A stretch of DNA of 64,000 nt from Sacculina carcini (taxonomy: Eukaryota > Arthropoda > Thecostraca > Sacculinidae), in NCBI GenBank assembly GCA_916048095.2, contig OU696596.1, positions 2,370,695-2,434,694 of the forward strand. Direction: 5' to 3'. A model generated the notes under the pieces. That model searched no databases and was not told the DNA's origin. It worked only from the letters and a program-made list of their open reading frames with translations. The stretch's first letter is position 1, and each line of letters starts with the position of its first letter. The position numbers and the translations under genes were made by a program. This document shows, one piece after another, positions 1-10,531 of the stretch.

Positions 1-251
1 ATTCTGTGCTAATCTGATCAACACTCGCTTTTATGCCGCTTTTAGCCTCACTGGGGTAAATGAAACTGAGGTGAAGGTGATGTGATCTACATTTCTATAC
101 ACCCGTGGCCGCGTAGTTATGAGGCTTCATGTACAGTCACACATATAAAGAAACCCTATGGGATAGTATCTAGGTTGATTTGTATGATGTTTGACATTCA
201 TACATATGTAAATATAGGCATAGTCTTTGGCTAATGATTACAGGCTTGTGG
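1..251. other. Unannotated left edge
   Basis: No coding exon, tRNA or repeat structure is recognisable here. It is AT-rich non-coding sequence between the window edge and the first SINE copy. If the SIAH-like gene at 3 kb continues leftward, this is probably part of its intron or beyond. Confidence 0.4.
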
Positions 252-501
252 TTAAAGGTTAAAGGCCTAAGTGACAGCTGCTACACGGGAAGAAGCCGAA
301 GCTTATAAACACACAGGTGTGTCCCATGCAGCTCGCTGTCACCGCAGAACCGACCCTCCCCACGCTATGACGCCACAAGAACGGAAGATGTGTTAGAAAG
401 AGCCACCTACCCAGAATGCATGACACAACACATGACTGATATATGATACCATCATTTACTGCTGGGTGGACAGGGGCTGTGGGATTGTAGAATTCGCCCA
501 A
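252..501 (-). mobile_element. tRNA-Val-type SINE (SINE1), 5'-truncated copy
   Basis: Minus-strand copy of a SINE body seen seven times in the window. It shows the shared landmarks 'cagctgctacacgggaagaag', an internal 'gcatgacacaacacatgactg'-like block and 'tagaattcgccca'. Its 3' end (low coordinate) is a short GGTTAAAGGTTAAAGG run. The tRNA-like head present in other copies is missing, as expected of 5' truncation during retrotransposition. Confidence 0.8.
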
Positions 502-718
502 TTTACTTTGTTGAAACAAAGCAAGCAAAGGAACGAGAGGCAACTTAAAAAGACGAAGATGGATTTCAGATGTCATCAATACATCGTGCGTCATCTGTAT
601 TTCCCGCTACAATCGTTGTCTTTGTTGTTGTTTGATTTGTCCGAGAGACAGTCAAGGCGTGACGCTCAGTCACGATGCCAAAAATCGATCTAGCGTTAGC
701 CTGTCATCAGGTTCGAGT

Positions 719-758
719 GCGAGAGTGTGTGTGAGAGAGAGAGAGAGAGAGTGTGTGC
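719..758. repeat. (GT)/(GA) microsatellite
   Basis: Alternating GT and GA dinucleotide runs. The apparent reading frame through it is an artefact. Confidence 0.9.
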
Positions 759-979
759 GGACCTCAGACAAAGTCACCGACAAAAATACCCTCCTGTTAG
801 CGTCTGTATGGCACTGAAGCAGCCACAATTATGTGTTGTGCAGGTGTCAGTCGCCAAGACAGAATTAGATTGATGAATTGGCATCATGTTTTGCTTCTTT
901 GTCGCCATGAGTAATCGAACATATGGGAATGTGGTGTTTCATCCTAACCTTACCAGATAGCACAGGAATTTATATTTGT

Positions 980-1264
980 TAAAAGGTTAAAGATTAAAGG
1001 CCTCAAGTGACAGCTGCTACACGGGAAGAAGCCGAAGCTTATGAACACACAGGTGTGTCCCGTGCAGCTCGCTGCCACCGCAGAACCGACCCTCTCCACG
1101 CTATGGCGCCACAAGGACGGAAAACGTATTCCAGAAAACATGACACAACAAATGACTGATATCTGGTACCATCATTTCCTACTGGATGGAGAGGGGCTGT
1201 TGGATTATAGAATTCGCCCAAAGAATTCTCCTCCCTCGGGATTCAAACCACGGACCTCCCGTAG
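980..1264 (-). mobile_element. SINE1 copy with partial tRNA-like head
   Basis: Second minus-strand SINE1 copy, about 480 bp from the first. It keeps the whole body and part of the head (inverted B-box 'ggattcaaaccacgg', then 'acctcccg') before similarity stops. The two neighbouring copies have the same orientation but different 5' breakpoints, so they are better explained by separate insertions than by one duplication. Confidence 0.8.
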
Positions 1265-2814
1265 TCCAACTGCACATTGGAAAGTTGAATCCCATTTTGT
1301 ATCTGTCTGTCCGAACTCTCTTTTAATTGAGTTATCTTTGACAGGGTAAGTGTACTTCAATTACGTAGTAGGTTTAAAACTATCCTGTGGTATGATTCGA
1401 TTGGTTGTTTATGTAATATTTTATAAAAACATCCTAAAAATATTGTTAATATGGTGTTTACGCTCTTGCCTAGATGGTGTTTCATGATTAAGATAACTTC
1501 TAGTTAATTAATTATTAAAACAGCGTATTTTAATAGCTGTGTTAAAGAGATGGACTATATATTATTCGTAAAGTTACCATAAATTTAGTGAAACTTATCA
1601 TAAGTGGTATCTTAAATCAACCAAAAATATTTTTTTGTATTTTTCTGTGGTGTGATCGTGTGTAGTGTGAGAGAGAGAGAGAGAGAGTGTGTGTGAAAGA
1701 TTGTGAGTGCGTGAACGTGTTAGTGTGTCTATGTGTGATCGTGTATAGTTGAATTGTATTTTGCGTGCGAGAGTGTATGAGCGAGTGTGTGTAGTTGTTT
1801 CGGTGTGCGCGTGTATGCGTTTAGTGAAGTGTGCATGACCCGCGGCGGCGAGCGATTGACCGGCTCGACGCTGATTGGTTGTGGCGGTGGGTGTTAGGCC
1901 TGTGCGCGTGTGTGTGTTTGTTGTGCGGTTGTGGCGTGACGTCTTGTAGGCGCGCGTGGGCATCACTGCCCCACGCGCAGTCTGTAATATATTTGTTTTT
2001 TTAGTTTTTGTTAGATTTTCATATTTACTTTTATTGTTTATGCATATTCAGATGTAGTTAATTTATCCGATCTAACCAGTACAGGGTACTCAAAATACCC
2101 CATTAAACTTGTTTTTCCGCAAATGACACGAATTTTTTGAGCAAACAATATGTATATTCAATATTTACCATTGTTTCTCAATATCATTCATCGCTGAGGA
2201 CACATTAAGTTGTATTTCGATGCTTACGGAACACTCCATAAGCTCTAGCACGCGATTGGCTATGCTTTTCATAAATGCGTTCGTTTCGAAATTCCCTGTT
2301 TTGTAATTTGATGCTCAAATTAGGACGCTTTCAGACTAGGAGCGAAATGCACACTGGCGAACATGGGCAGCCATTTCGTGCACACACAAAACAGCCTGGC
2401 AACCCTCGTTACAATTCTGACAGTGTATGCGTCGATAGCTGCACTCGGCTTCGTGCGGTTTCTGCTCCTTCAGCGCCACCATTTGCGAACAGCCCTGGAG
2501 GTTCAAAAAATGCCAAATTCAAGCATATTTGAAAACAGTTAAATTGAAGGTTAAAACTAATTGTCTACATTATTATTATCGGTATTGTAATTGAATTATA
2601 TATTATTCAATATAAAATTAAATAAACGCAAAATATATTTTTGATTAGTTAGTCCTCGTTTCTAAATTGTGAAACAGTATGCGAAACATTGTAATTTATC
2701 AACAGATATCATACAATATATCGACGAATAATTTATCAAAATTGATATTATTTCAGCAAACCTACTGTTCCATTTTATAGTTGAGTGTCTGTTAAAATAT
2801 TTATATTCTGACAC
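1265..2814. other. Gene-poor stretch
   Basis: No exon recognised. 1664-1925 is GT/GA-rich low-complexity sequence whose opposite strand reads as a spurious His/Thr-rich frame. 2240-2530 is an 85-codon open frame with no recognisable feature. The rest is AT-rich. If the SIAH-like gene has its next exon nearby, it is not visible here on the minus strand. Confidence 0.4.
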
Positions 2815-2955
2815 CAGTTGCGGCGCCAGGATTCTCCGGTTGGGGGGCTGAGGGAAAATATCCGGTGGCTTGGCGAAACACGCTCGGAACTACGCTCGAA
2901 ATGCGCGTATTTTTGTTGAGGCTCAAAGGGACTTTCCTCGTCATTTATTTGGGGA
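2815..2955 (+). mobile_element. MITE family D fragment (CAGTGGCGGCGCCA-type terminus)
   Basis: Contains the family landmarks 'ggcgccaggattctccgg', a run of G with 'gctgagg', and 'cttggcgaaacacg' followed by 'gaactacgctcgaaatg'. The same order occurs at 14.5, 35.6, 53.6, 56.0 and 61.6 kb. Better copies end in CAGTGGCGGCGCCA and its inverse, so this is probably a non-autonomous DNA transposon. This copy lacks the right end. Confidence 0.6.
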
Positions 2956-3036
2956 ATTCAGTCCTTTCTAACTTCCTTAATTAGAACCGCTACCGATTGG
3001 CATATTTTTGCAATTTTCTCTCCGGTTTTAACTCAC

Positions 3037-3309
3037 CTCGTTAGCATGGGAGCACGGGAACTTGATCAGCGCACCAATTTTCTCCATCATCAGGTTGGTT
3101 TGATTGGTGACCGCCTGCTTGCAGATGGGGCACACTCCCTTCACCTTGGGTCGACACTGATCGCAAATCACATGTCCCTTCTTGCACTGCGGGATGGGCG
3201 GTCTCAACAGCTGCTGGCACACCGGACAGCTGAAGAGCTTGAGGAGTTTGACCTCATCAATGATCAGCTTTGGAGAGCAGCTGCTCGAAGCTGCCCCGAT
3301 GCTGTTCAT
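3037..3309 (-). CDS. SIAH/Sina-like E3 ubiquitin ligase, first coding exon (RING)
   Basis: A 91-codon exon on the minus strand. It starts at ATG 3309 (in-frame stop just upstream) and ends in phase 0 at an excellent donor, GAG|GTGAGT (GT at 3036-3035). It holds a perfect C3HC4 RING: C28-x2-C31, C42-x-H46 with C49-x2-C52, and C60-x2-C63. After the RING comes MEKIGALIKFPC, closely like the 'NLAMEKVA...FPC' link into the zinc-binding substrate domain of Seven-in-absentia proteins. SIAH family members are cytosolic or nuclear ubiquitin ligases that mark partners for proteasomal degradation. The Sina domain is not in this window, so the rest of the gene should lie to the left. The RING looks intact. 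A diverged SIAH paralogue is more likely than canonical SIAH1, because the residues between the cysteines differ from the usual set. Confidence 0.85.
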
Positions 3310-3430
3310 ATCCGTGATAGGTGTGCGTTACTTTAGTGGCTTCATAGTCCCACCAGCGGATTCATTGTCCCGAAAATGTCCCGATTTCGTCCGAGTACAG
3401 ATCTGCGATGGTTGATGTGCTGACTACTGC
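3310..3430 (-). promoter_or_regulatory. Probable 5' leader/promoter side of SIAH-like gene
   Basis: Repeat-free, GC-balanced sequence directly upstream (minus strand) of the SIAH-like ATG, with an in-frame stop a few codons before it. I see no TATA box and cannot place a transcription start. A 5' UTR intron is possible. Confidence 0.35.
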
Positions 3431-3717
3431 GGCATATTCAAAAGAAACACAATATGAAGTCATAAATTACGGAGCATGTTGTGTTTTTTTATCGATTTCA
3501 ATTCTACAAATTCAATTAAAATGTGACAACTAGTGCTCAAAATGATGTACTTATAGATAATTTTGATAAACGAATTTGTGTATTGCACCAAAATTTAGGC
3601 GAATTCTGGCTAGAGAAGATAAGCTAGATGAATAAACGGAAGAAGAAAAATAATAAGAAATTAAAAACAGCTCCAACTAAGCTGAAATAGTCATCAACAA
3701 TATACGTATAGAATAGG

Positions 3718-4016
3718 AGTTTTTCAACTTTTTTGCTCCGCGACCCCCAGGACAGATCCGGAGGGCTCCATGACCCCCACTAAAAAGATAAGATAAGTTA
3801 TAAAAACACCTTTATACTGAATTATTATCACATTCAATACTTAAAAGCCATCGTTATTGAATTTATTCGAAAATACAAAAAAACATGTGCTGTTCATAAC
3901 ATGAAACTTTTTTACAAGTTTTGACGGAGGCGAATTTTTTTCAGGCGGCTCTCATGACCCCCTGAAGTGGCCTCGCGGCCCCCTAGGGGGTCCTATAGTA
4001 TGGTTGAGAACCTCTA
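3718..4016. mobile_element. hAT-like MITE family A
   Basis: Starts TAGGAGTTTTTCAAC and ends GGTTGAGAACCTCTA, degenerate forms of the hAT-type terminus CAGNGGTTCTCAACC. The interior ('cgacccccaggacagatccgg', later 'aggcggctctcatgacccc') matches the copy at 13.46 kb. Flanks GTATAGAA and GTATATGT are a weak possible 8-bp target duplication. Confidence 0.7.
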
Positions 4017-4081
4017 GTATATGTCTTAACATGTCTTATAGAACGTATACCTAAACAGGACGGAACGTGTCCTATATAACG

Positions 4082-4272
4082 CTGAAAATATCCTTCCTGA
4101 AAAGCGTAGTTTTGCTTAATTCTCTTAAAAGAGTTGTATGAATTAAAAAAATTGTGTTATGATGTTGTTTGTATTTTTATATTTTCCTTTTCATATCAAG
4201 AATCCAGCGGGTGCGATAACTGACTGCGATTTTGAAAGGGGTGCGAATACTGAGAAAAGTTAAGACACACTA
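4082..4272. mobile_element. MITE family B fragment (hAT-like)
   Basis: Shares 'cctgaaaagcgtagttttgc', 'gagttgtatg' and the end 'gaaaggggtgcgaatactgag' with 41.09-41.37 kb. The left terminus is lost. The right side grades into 'aaaagttaagacacac', a decayed TTAAGAAACACTG-type end. Confidence 0.6.
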
Positions 4273-4334
4273 TACTAACGGCACATGTCCTATATAACGA
4301 TATCTATACAGTTAGGAATACGAATACGGAAATT

Positions 4335-4400
4335 GAGTAGATCAGTGGCTTGGGTGCAATTCAGAGGTTCGTGGTTCGAATCCTGGCCCGGGTTATTTTA
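4335..4400 (+). repeat. tRNA-like A/B-box remnant
   Basis: 'agtggcttgggtg' (A-box-like), then 'ggttcgaatcctgg' (B box) 40 bp later, resembles the head of a tRNA-derived SINE. There is no cloverleaf closure, so it is not called as a tRNA gene. The following 60 bp do not match SINE1 or SINE2. Confidence 0.4.
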
Positions 4401-6250
4401 TCATCACATATGCTTGAATCTAGCGGACTCACGGCCTTAGATTTGACTCAAAATGGGGCGAGCCAAATATATTTAGCCAGCTGATGTGCGCTCAAAATAC
4501 ACCGAAAATGATTAAATTAAACTTACACTTGGAACTATCGATGTTTTAAAAATTTTAAAATGAAAATTGGTGCGCGCTTAAAATACGCTGATAATTATAG
4601 AACTTACTGGATAGAGCGACAATTCAGCTAAGCTTTTATTTGGAGGAGGTATGAAATTCAAATGTATCGCATGAAAAAGAAATATACACATTTTAACTGA
4701 ACACGGGGTCTCGAAGTCAAATAAGAACTACGCTAGGCTTTGAAAAGCTTGTTTTTTCAAAACCTGTAAAGAGTTACGCAACGCGATTTCGAACATACAC
4801 ACACACACACGCACAAACACACAAATAGTGCATATGAACTAACAAAAACGCACAGAGAAGTAAAGTTTATAAAATAATTTTTTTTATAGATTTTCAAAAT
4901 TTAAAGCCGCTGAAATAAAATCTGTCAATTTATTGCATTCGTTGTGAATGTCAATACTGTCTCAAGTCCACGTAACATTTATCAGAATAAAAAAATATTC
5001 TCTACATTATGATTCATAATCTATATATCTTTTTGAATTCATCAATTGTAGTCAACTTTATTATTTCTGCTTACAATAATTTCTAATTTAGACATTCCAA
5101 ATATATAAATTAAATATTTCTATTCACCTAATATATTGTTGCTGATTTTGCTATTACGACATATTCAAAATAATTTCGAAATTTGAAACAGAAAATAATT
5201 AATACTTAACTAAATAATTTGGTGTAAGCATTTTATCATCAAATATGGGTATATTCACAAATATCGGAATATTTTTATGATAATCCTTCTCTATAGAAAT
5301 ATTTTTTTGCGACTTGGATACTTTTCCGAAAAATTATTTACAAAAACATGCTTGCAAATAATTGTCCTGGTCCAATTCTGGTCTACTCGTTTCATAATCG
5401 ATTAATTAAGGCTCAATCTGGGTGCATCAGTATAGACTACAAATCAACACGCGAAAAAACATTGCTGCCAAAATCAACCAAGCAGTAAAACAGGAAGTTT
5501 AAATTATACTAAAATCTCAATTTGAGTATATCTCAGTATTTAAACACCGATGGTCAAAAATTTGAGTTCTTAAATATGAAATTTGAGGAAATTATAATTA
5601 GTCTACGCTGTTAACGGATAATTAATTATTAATTGCGAAATACACGAGGATTATATATATCGCAACGCTACCTGGTCGTTTTTTGAACTCTCAGTCAGCG
5701 AAGAATATCATTAGTGTCTATGTTTTCAAAATCACCGCAACAAATGCATTCACACCAGCACACTGGCAATATCACTCCTGAAATTTAAGATTGACGATCT
5801 GGCTAGAACATTGAACACTATGCCTAGACCATAATCAGAACACGTTTGATCACAATGATCTGAAACAATGGTCGTAGAACACCAACTGGCAGCTTACCAT
5901 TTTGCTCACTAGAGGGCGTATAAGAAAATGAATGGCAAATTTCTCATTTCAAACTTTGCTAAACAATAAAACGTTACTTTGAGGCTCGCTAAAATAAAAG
6001 CAGTCCAAAGCTTATTGTCGGCGTTAAAAGTTGGCGACTCCAAGTACACGCGACCTTTAGTCACGTGACCTATGACGTCATCACGCTAGTGAGTCGCGAT
6101 TGCTGTGTCTGGCTCGGTGTTGTAATTAATGTTCGTGTTTTTGTGAGTGAGCGCTGGTGCATTGATTGTTCATGAGCAATATTTTGCTCTTCAACTTCAG
6201 CTTCAACTTCATTAACAACTTCAACTTCGACTTCAGCATCATTTTCGACT
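4400..6250. other. AT-rich intergenic DNA
   Basis: No exon, RNA gene or clear transposon end was found. A short (CA)n lies at 4797-4830. Confidence 0.4.
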
Positions 6251-6254
6251 GATA

Positions 6255-6540
6255 CATTATTATTATTATTATTATTTATTACAGGCAAATCCAGTAGCAT
6301 GGGAAGAGTGCAAGCACTATTATCACCCTAAGGTGGCCCCATGTACCGGAAGCACCCAAAAGATTCAGAGATAAAGAGAGTTCGAGAAGAAAAAAGTCTA
6401 GAAAGAGAGTTGGAAAGAAAATAATAAATAAATAAAAATATATAATAAACCATCATCCGATAACACTCCATAATGTCACTCCGCCCACGTTCCTCAATAA
6501 ATAATAACAATCAACAATAAATATGTGATTCAGTAAATAA
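6255..6540 (-). mobile_element. Repeat family E, long copy, (TAA)n-tailed
   Basis: Minus-strand copy ending in (TAA)n at the low-coordinate side. Read on the minus strand, the landmarks are 'gaactctctttatctctgaatc', 'cttccggtacatggggccacc', 'gtgcttgcactcttcccatg', 'ctactggatttgcctgtaat', then (TAA)n. It matches 12.97-13.31 kb over about 280 bp, including 'agtgacattatggagtgttat'. The simple-repeat tail suggests LINE-mobilised retrotransposition, but no tRNA-like promoter is visible. Confidence 0.7.
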
Positions 6541-7620
6541 CAACCATCAATAAATAAGAATAAATATTAATAAATAGGTAATAAGTAACAATCAAGAACA
6601 ATGAATATGATTCAATAAGAAACATCCAACAATAAATAAAAATATTATTCAATAAGTAACAACAACACAAATAAATATGATTCAATAGACAAAAACAATA
6701 CATGAACGGAGGACCTTACGAAAAGTTGACGCTGCTGTAGAGACACCATCTTTACAAACTGAGGTGGGCGGCTTACTTTTCTGTATCGTCAATGTGTTTT
6801 GGACTGTTTAAAGATTAACTGTTAAGCTTAATCTACAGTGAAATAGTCGGACCTATTACACAAATTCAAATTCCAACAGATGCTTAAAATAATTAATAAA
6901 TATTAATAGTTTTTCCATTTTGTTTTGGTGTTTTGTTTTAAGTAAACTTTTTGTCAGAGGCCATATCATTGTATTTTATCGAATGTTTTAGAATTAAGAA
7001 TGTTTTCGGTTAATTCAGCTTAGATTTTATTGTTTTTTATTGTATTATTTTATTGTATTTTTTAACGAGTTTGTATTTGTCATTGAGATCGAATTGCAAT
7101 CGATTTTCTACGGGACAAATTTGTTGATGGACAAATTCCATTGAACGTAAATATATTTTTTATATTTGTTATGCAAAAATACCCTTCAATAAATAATGAA
7201 AACAGTGTACAATTTTTAATGCAAAAATTGGCGCTTTGTATGAAACTTGAATTTTATGACATTTAAGAAAATTCAACATTTTGAATTTATCTATATCAAA
7301 TTGAGAAAAAAATCAACTTGCAATACTAGCGAAATAGTTTGTATCATTCTATTCTAATTGTAGACAAATTGGATTTCGGGTGATTTTGAATTGTTTGTTT
7401 CCGACCGAAAACGATGATGACACAACGGTCAAATATATTAAAAATCACGACCTGAAGGTCTGGTTAGGCCTACTCATGATAAGGTCTGGTAGGCATAGCA
7501 GCCATTCATCCCAGAACCAAAATAACACACAGACAAAACTTGTATTTGATATTGCGCGATAACTTGCGCTATAAACATGCGGAAGAACACGACAGTCATA
7601 ATTACATTGAAACAAAAGCA
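6540..7620. other. AT-rich DNA with degenerate AATAAATA repeats
   Basis: 6500-6690 is a degenerate run of 'aacaatcaataaata'-like units next to the family E element. The rest is AT-rich with no supported gene. Confidence 0.5.
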
Positions 7621-7624
7621 CTGA

Positions 7625-7840
7625 CGGTTCTAGAGGGGGGCTTAGGGGGCTGACCCCCAAATGTTTCCATCAACTCCTCATAACCAAGAGGTTCACTAAA
7701 ACTGATCAAGTAAAATAGTTTTCTGTAGAATTTGTTGATATAAGCATTATCGCAAAGACGTTGCATAATGATGCATATACATGACTGATCGCCCCCAAAA
7801 TTCAGCTCCTCCTAAAAATGCACTCTGAATCCGCCTCTGC
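7625..7840 (-). mobile_element. MITE family F copy
   Basis: Inverse of the copies at 22.5, 30.3 and 36.0 kb. Landmarks: G-rich start, 'tttccatcaactcctcat', 'ggttcactaaa', 'attatcgcaaagacgttgcat', 'catgactgatcgccccc', and the end 'gaatccgcctctg'. Better copies carry CAGTGGCG..ATCCAGA termini. Confidence 0.65.
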
Positions 7841-8154
7841 TCAGAAGGAGGAAATGCAAGAGCTAGCAAGGACTAAATATATCCTGATTACCTCACCAGA
7901 TCAGCTCCCTGATTATATATTTAAAATGCACTTTGTTTATGATTAGTCAATTACAACAAGTAAATTAGTATTGTATTATTTTCAAAGAGCAATTCAAGTA
8001 TATTTCCGCTTTCCTAAAATACGATATATATATATATTCAAAATTGAAGTGAAGTGAATATACAAGCCATTTAAAGTCAATACGGGTCGGGTGTCGCCTC
8101 CACACCTTCACATCGTCGCAATACAGGCACCAGCGGGACAGGGATGCGCCAATA

Positions 8155-8262
8155 TGGAAATGTGCGTGTATGTGTGTTTTGTGTACTGTGTATGTGCGTA
8201 AGTATACATGTGTAGGTGTACATTCATGTATGTGTGAGCGTGTGTGTGTGAGTGTGTTACTG
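8155..8262. repeat. GT-rich low-complexity tract
   Basis: Interrupted (GT)n with TGTA and TGAG units. Frames on both strands here are low-complexity artefacts. Confidence 0.85.
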
Positions 8263-8484
8263 TAGTCGAGCATGTATGTTGAATATCGTAGATCGGTCTC
8301 TTTGGACGAGCCGATAAGCCACTGTTGGCTTTGGCCACTTTATAATGATATGTGTCAACTGAAATTGAATATGTCCAATACAATTAATTGAACTGAGCTG
8401 AATATAGGTGTCGCCAGAAGTGAAACAATATTTAGCAGGCTTGGCTTAGAATGAATAGGGGTAACTGTAGTGGCGTATTACCTT

Positions 8485-8545
8485 CCATTTATATCAGGGG
8501 TTATGAACCGGAGATGCTCGCACCTCCTAGGGGTTCCTAGTTCCA
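8485..8545. mobile_element. MITE family B end fragment
   Basis: 'caggggttatgaaccggag' followed by 'ctcctaggggttcctag' matches the left terminus of the copy at 41.09 kb. Only about 60 bp remain. Confidence 0.5.
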
Positions 8546-8619
8546 AGAATTAATGCATGGCAGTAACAAACGCGATTATTGTGGTTTTGCAATTATACAC
8601 ACTCTACTTTTCATTGAGG

Positions 8620-9150
8620 TATGTGTGTTGTTGAATCTCCTTGGTCCTCCAAAACATTATTTTTTCCCGCCCCTCGCCTTTACAACTCCATCCCAGTTCA
8701 CATTACTTCTTCTCTTTCCTACAATTCTTTCCGCTCTAAGCTCTCCAAACACCTTTTTGACCTCTCTTTTGACCAAGTCTCCCACACTCTCACACCTTTT
8801 GCATCACTATAACCTGTTGCTTTAGCCTGTTCTTACTCGTATTCCTTCTCTCATTTGCATGCTTACTTTATCTACGCTATGACTATATTCTCCCGAGTTG
8901 TGTTTGCTGTGTTGTGTTGTTATTATGTTTCAGTCGTGATGTCTTGTCCGTCATGTCCGTCTGTTTTGTATGTTTTGCCCATATTTTGTCTCCATATTTA
9001 TTGTCTTTTATTGCATATTTGTAGTTTACTTCTTTTGCATCTGTCCTGTTAGTTGTATTCCGTGTTACCAACTGTTTATAATCGTGTCGCGCCCGAGCCC
9101 TTCGGTGTGCTATAATAAATACATGTTGCTGTTGTTGTTGTTGTAATTGA
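8620..9150 (+). mobile_element. Non-LTR retrotransposon (LINE) 3' end
   Basis: A short frame (about 8650-8812) encodes LYNSIPVHITSS..SFRSKLSKHLFD, the C-terminal 'xLWNxLPxxIxxxxSxxxFKxxLKxxLF' signature of LINE reverse transcriptases. About 330 bp of 3' UTR follows, ending 'gcccgagcccttcggtgtgc', 'tataataaatacatg' and (TTG)n. This is a 5'-truncated copy on the plus strand. Confidence 0.75.
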
Positions 9151-9245
9151 ATAGACGTTTAGGATCCAATTGACCAACTGAGCAAACTTTAAACACTAAT
9201 GCATGATGGTTGTCATCCCCCGAGCCTCGACACAAATCTACGCCC
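9150..9245 (+). mobile_element. MITE family C, right-end fragment
   Basis: Matches the right third of 60.27-60.60 kb: 'ccaattgaccaactgag', 'aacactaatgcatgatgg', 'cgagcctcgacacaaatct', then 'acgcccctggg'. It directly follows the LINE (TTG)n tail. Confidence 0.6.
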
Positions 9246-9249
9246 CTGG

Positions 9250-9328
9250 GGTGTATGTCTGTGTGTGTGTGTGTGTCTGTATGTGTGTGTGTATGTGTCT
9301 GTATGTGTGTGTGTGTATGTATGTATGT
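9250..9328. repeat. GT-rich microsatellite
   Basis: Interrupted (TG)n/(TGTA)n between a family C fragment and a SINE2 copy. Confidence 0.9.
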
Positions 9329-9615
9329 AGTCCGCCTCATAGCCGAGTGGCTAAGACGCACGCTGTGTGCACGAATGGTCCAGGGTTCGATTCCCTGGCG
9401 AGGTGAAACGGATGGGTTCGTTTCTTAAAGCGATAGCCCAATTGTCACAAGGCGGGTTTCGTGTGCGCGCAGCCGTACAGTTTTCTGTGCTGGCCGTGAC
9501 TGCGATAACCTGTGTGTGGGGGCCGGACCTGCGGTGTGCCAGCCGGGGCCGTGAGGCTTTGCCTCCGCAAACTACACGCGAACACAGCCTTCTCTACTGC
9601 GGTGTATAAATGCGT
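9329..9615 (+). mobile_element. tRNA-derived SINE2, full-length copy
   Basis: The head resembles a tRNA: acceptor-like 'cgcctca'/'cgaggtg', A box 'tagccgagtggctaag', B box 'agggttcgattccctgg'. The roughly 200-bp GC-rich body ('gttcgtttcttaaagcgat', 'ggccggacctgcggtgtg', 'aggctttgcctccgcaaac') is shared with the inverted copy at 13.9-14.2 kb. A Ser/Leu-type tRNA ancestor is a guess from the A box. The anticodon arm is not closed, so this is not a functional tRNA. Confidence 0.8.
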
Positions 9616-10026
9616 AATTAATTAACATGCCTTTGACATGTCAGTAAACAAGATTAAACACCAAGAGACTGGAATTTATCACCTGTAATTGACGTTTTTA
9701 CGTGTTGATTTGCAGTCACAGCTATACCAGTTTATAGCTGCTTTGTCCGTGTGTCGGTGTGAGTGTGTCCGTATGTGTGTATGTGTGTGTGTATGTGTAT
9801 GTATTATCACCGAGTTGTTCTCACCGAGTTGAATTTACGGGAGATGAGCATGATTCGAACTGTAGTTTCTCAATTGCCACATTTGTCCAGCAACGACTTC
9901 AAGGAAATTATGGTTGAGGAAGCCACAACATCATTGCTTAAAAAAATCCACTTGGTAATGTAACTAAACGGGAAGCCATATTTCCTCAAGTCGCCGCGGC
10001 ATCTCGTTTTCTTTAGTTTCCTCTTC

Positions 10027-10076
<50 letters not shown>

Positions 10077-10510
10077 ATTTACTCACATATTTACCAATTT
10101 GTACTCATTTTTTTATCACGGGAGATGAGCTGTGCTCGTGCTGTCCTGTCCCCAATCAAACATCTAGCGTATCTTCCTTTATATTTCCAGCATTTCGCAC
10201 TGTAAAATCTTTGAAGTATGAGCATGCTTGATTTAAACTATGAGTACGTACTGTAAGTGGCTATTGGCTAGGTTAAATATTCACAATTTTACGCCAACAT
10301 GGATGATTGGTCTTCTTGCAGCATCTCAGACAAGTGCGATGCAAGATCAGTCATAGCCAACTATAGTGTTGCCACAGTAGGGTGGTTCTTAGTGTATATG
10401 CATAAATTTATTTTGATAAAGTTTATATTCTAAACTCGTAAATATTATACGAGATTACTAAGTTGTATGTTGAGATGTATATCTTATGATAATACTATGC
10501 AAGTATTTTT
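9616..10510. other. Intergenic with (GT)n
   Basis: 10030-10073 is pure (GT)n and 9760-9805 is GT/GTAT-rich. No exon or RNA gene was seen. Confidence 0.45.
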
Positions 10511-10531
10511 TGTGAGCCGAATCGGCTCACA
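10511..10531. repeat. Short perfect inverted repeat
   Basis: TGTGAGCCGA and TCGGCTCACA are perfect 10-bp arms separated by one base, preceded by T6 on the plus strand. It marks the left edge of a GC-richer block. Function unknown. Confidence 0.6.

Noticed and set aside
1598-1966. 122-codon minus-strand frame rich in His and Thr
   Set aside because: It derives from GT-rich low-complexity sequence.
3046-3415. Plus-strand frames of 96 and 77 codons opposite the SIAH-like exon
   Set aside because: They are shadows of the minus-strand RING exon, which alone has a protein signature and a splice donor.
9329-9400. tRNA-Ser/Leu gene
   Set aside because: A and B boxes are present but the anticodon arm does not close, and the whole unit recurs inverted at 13.9 kb.
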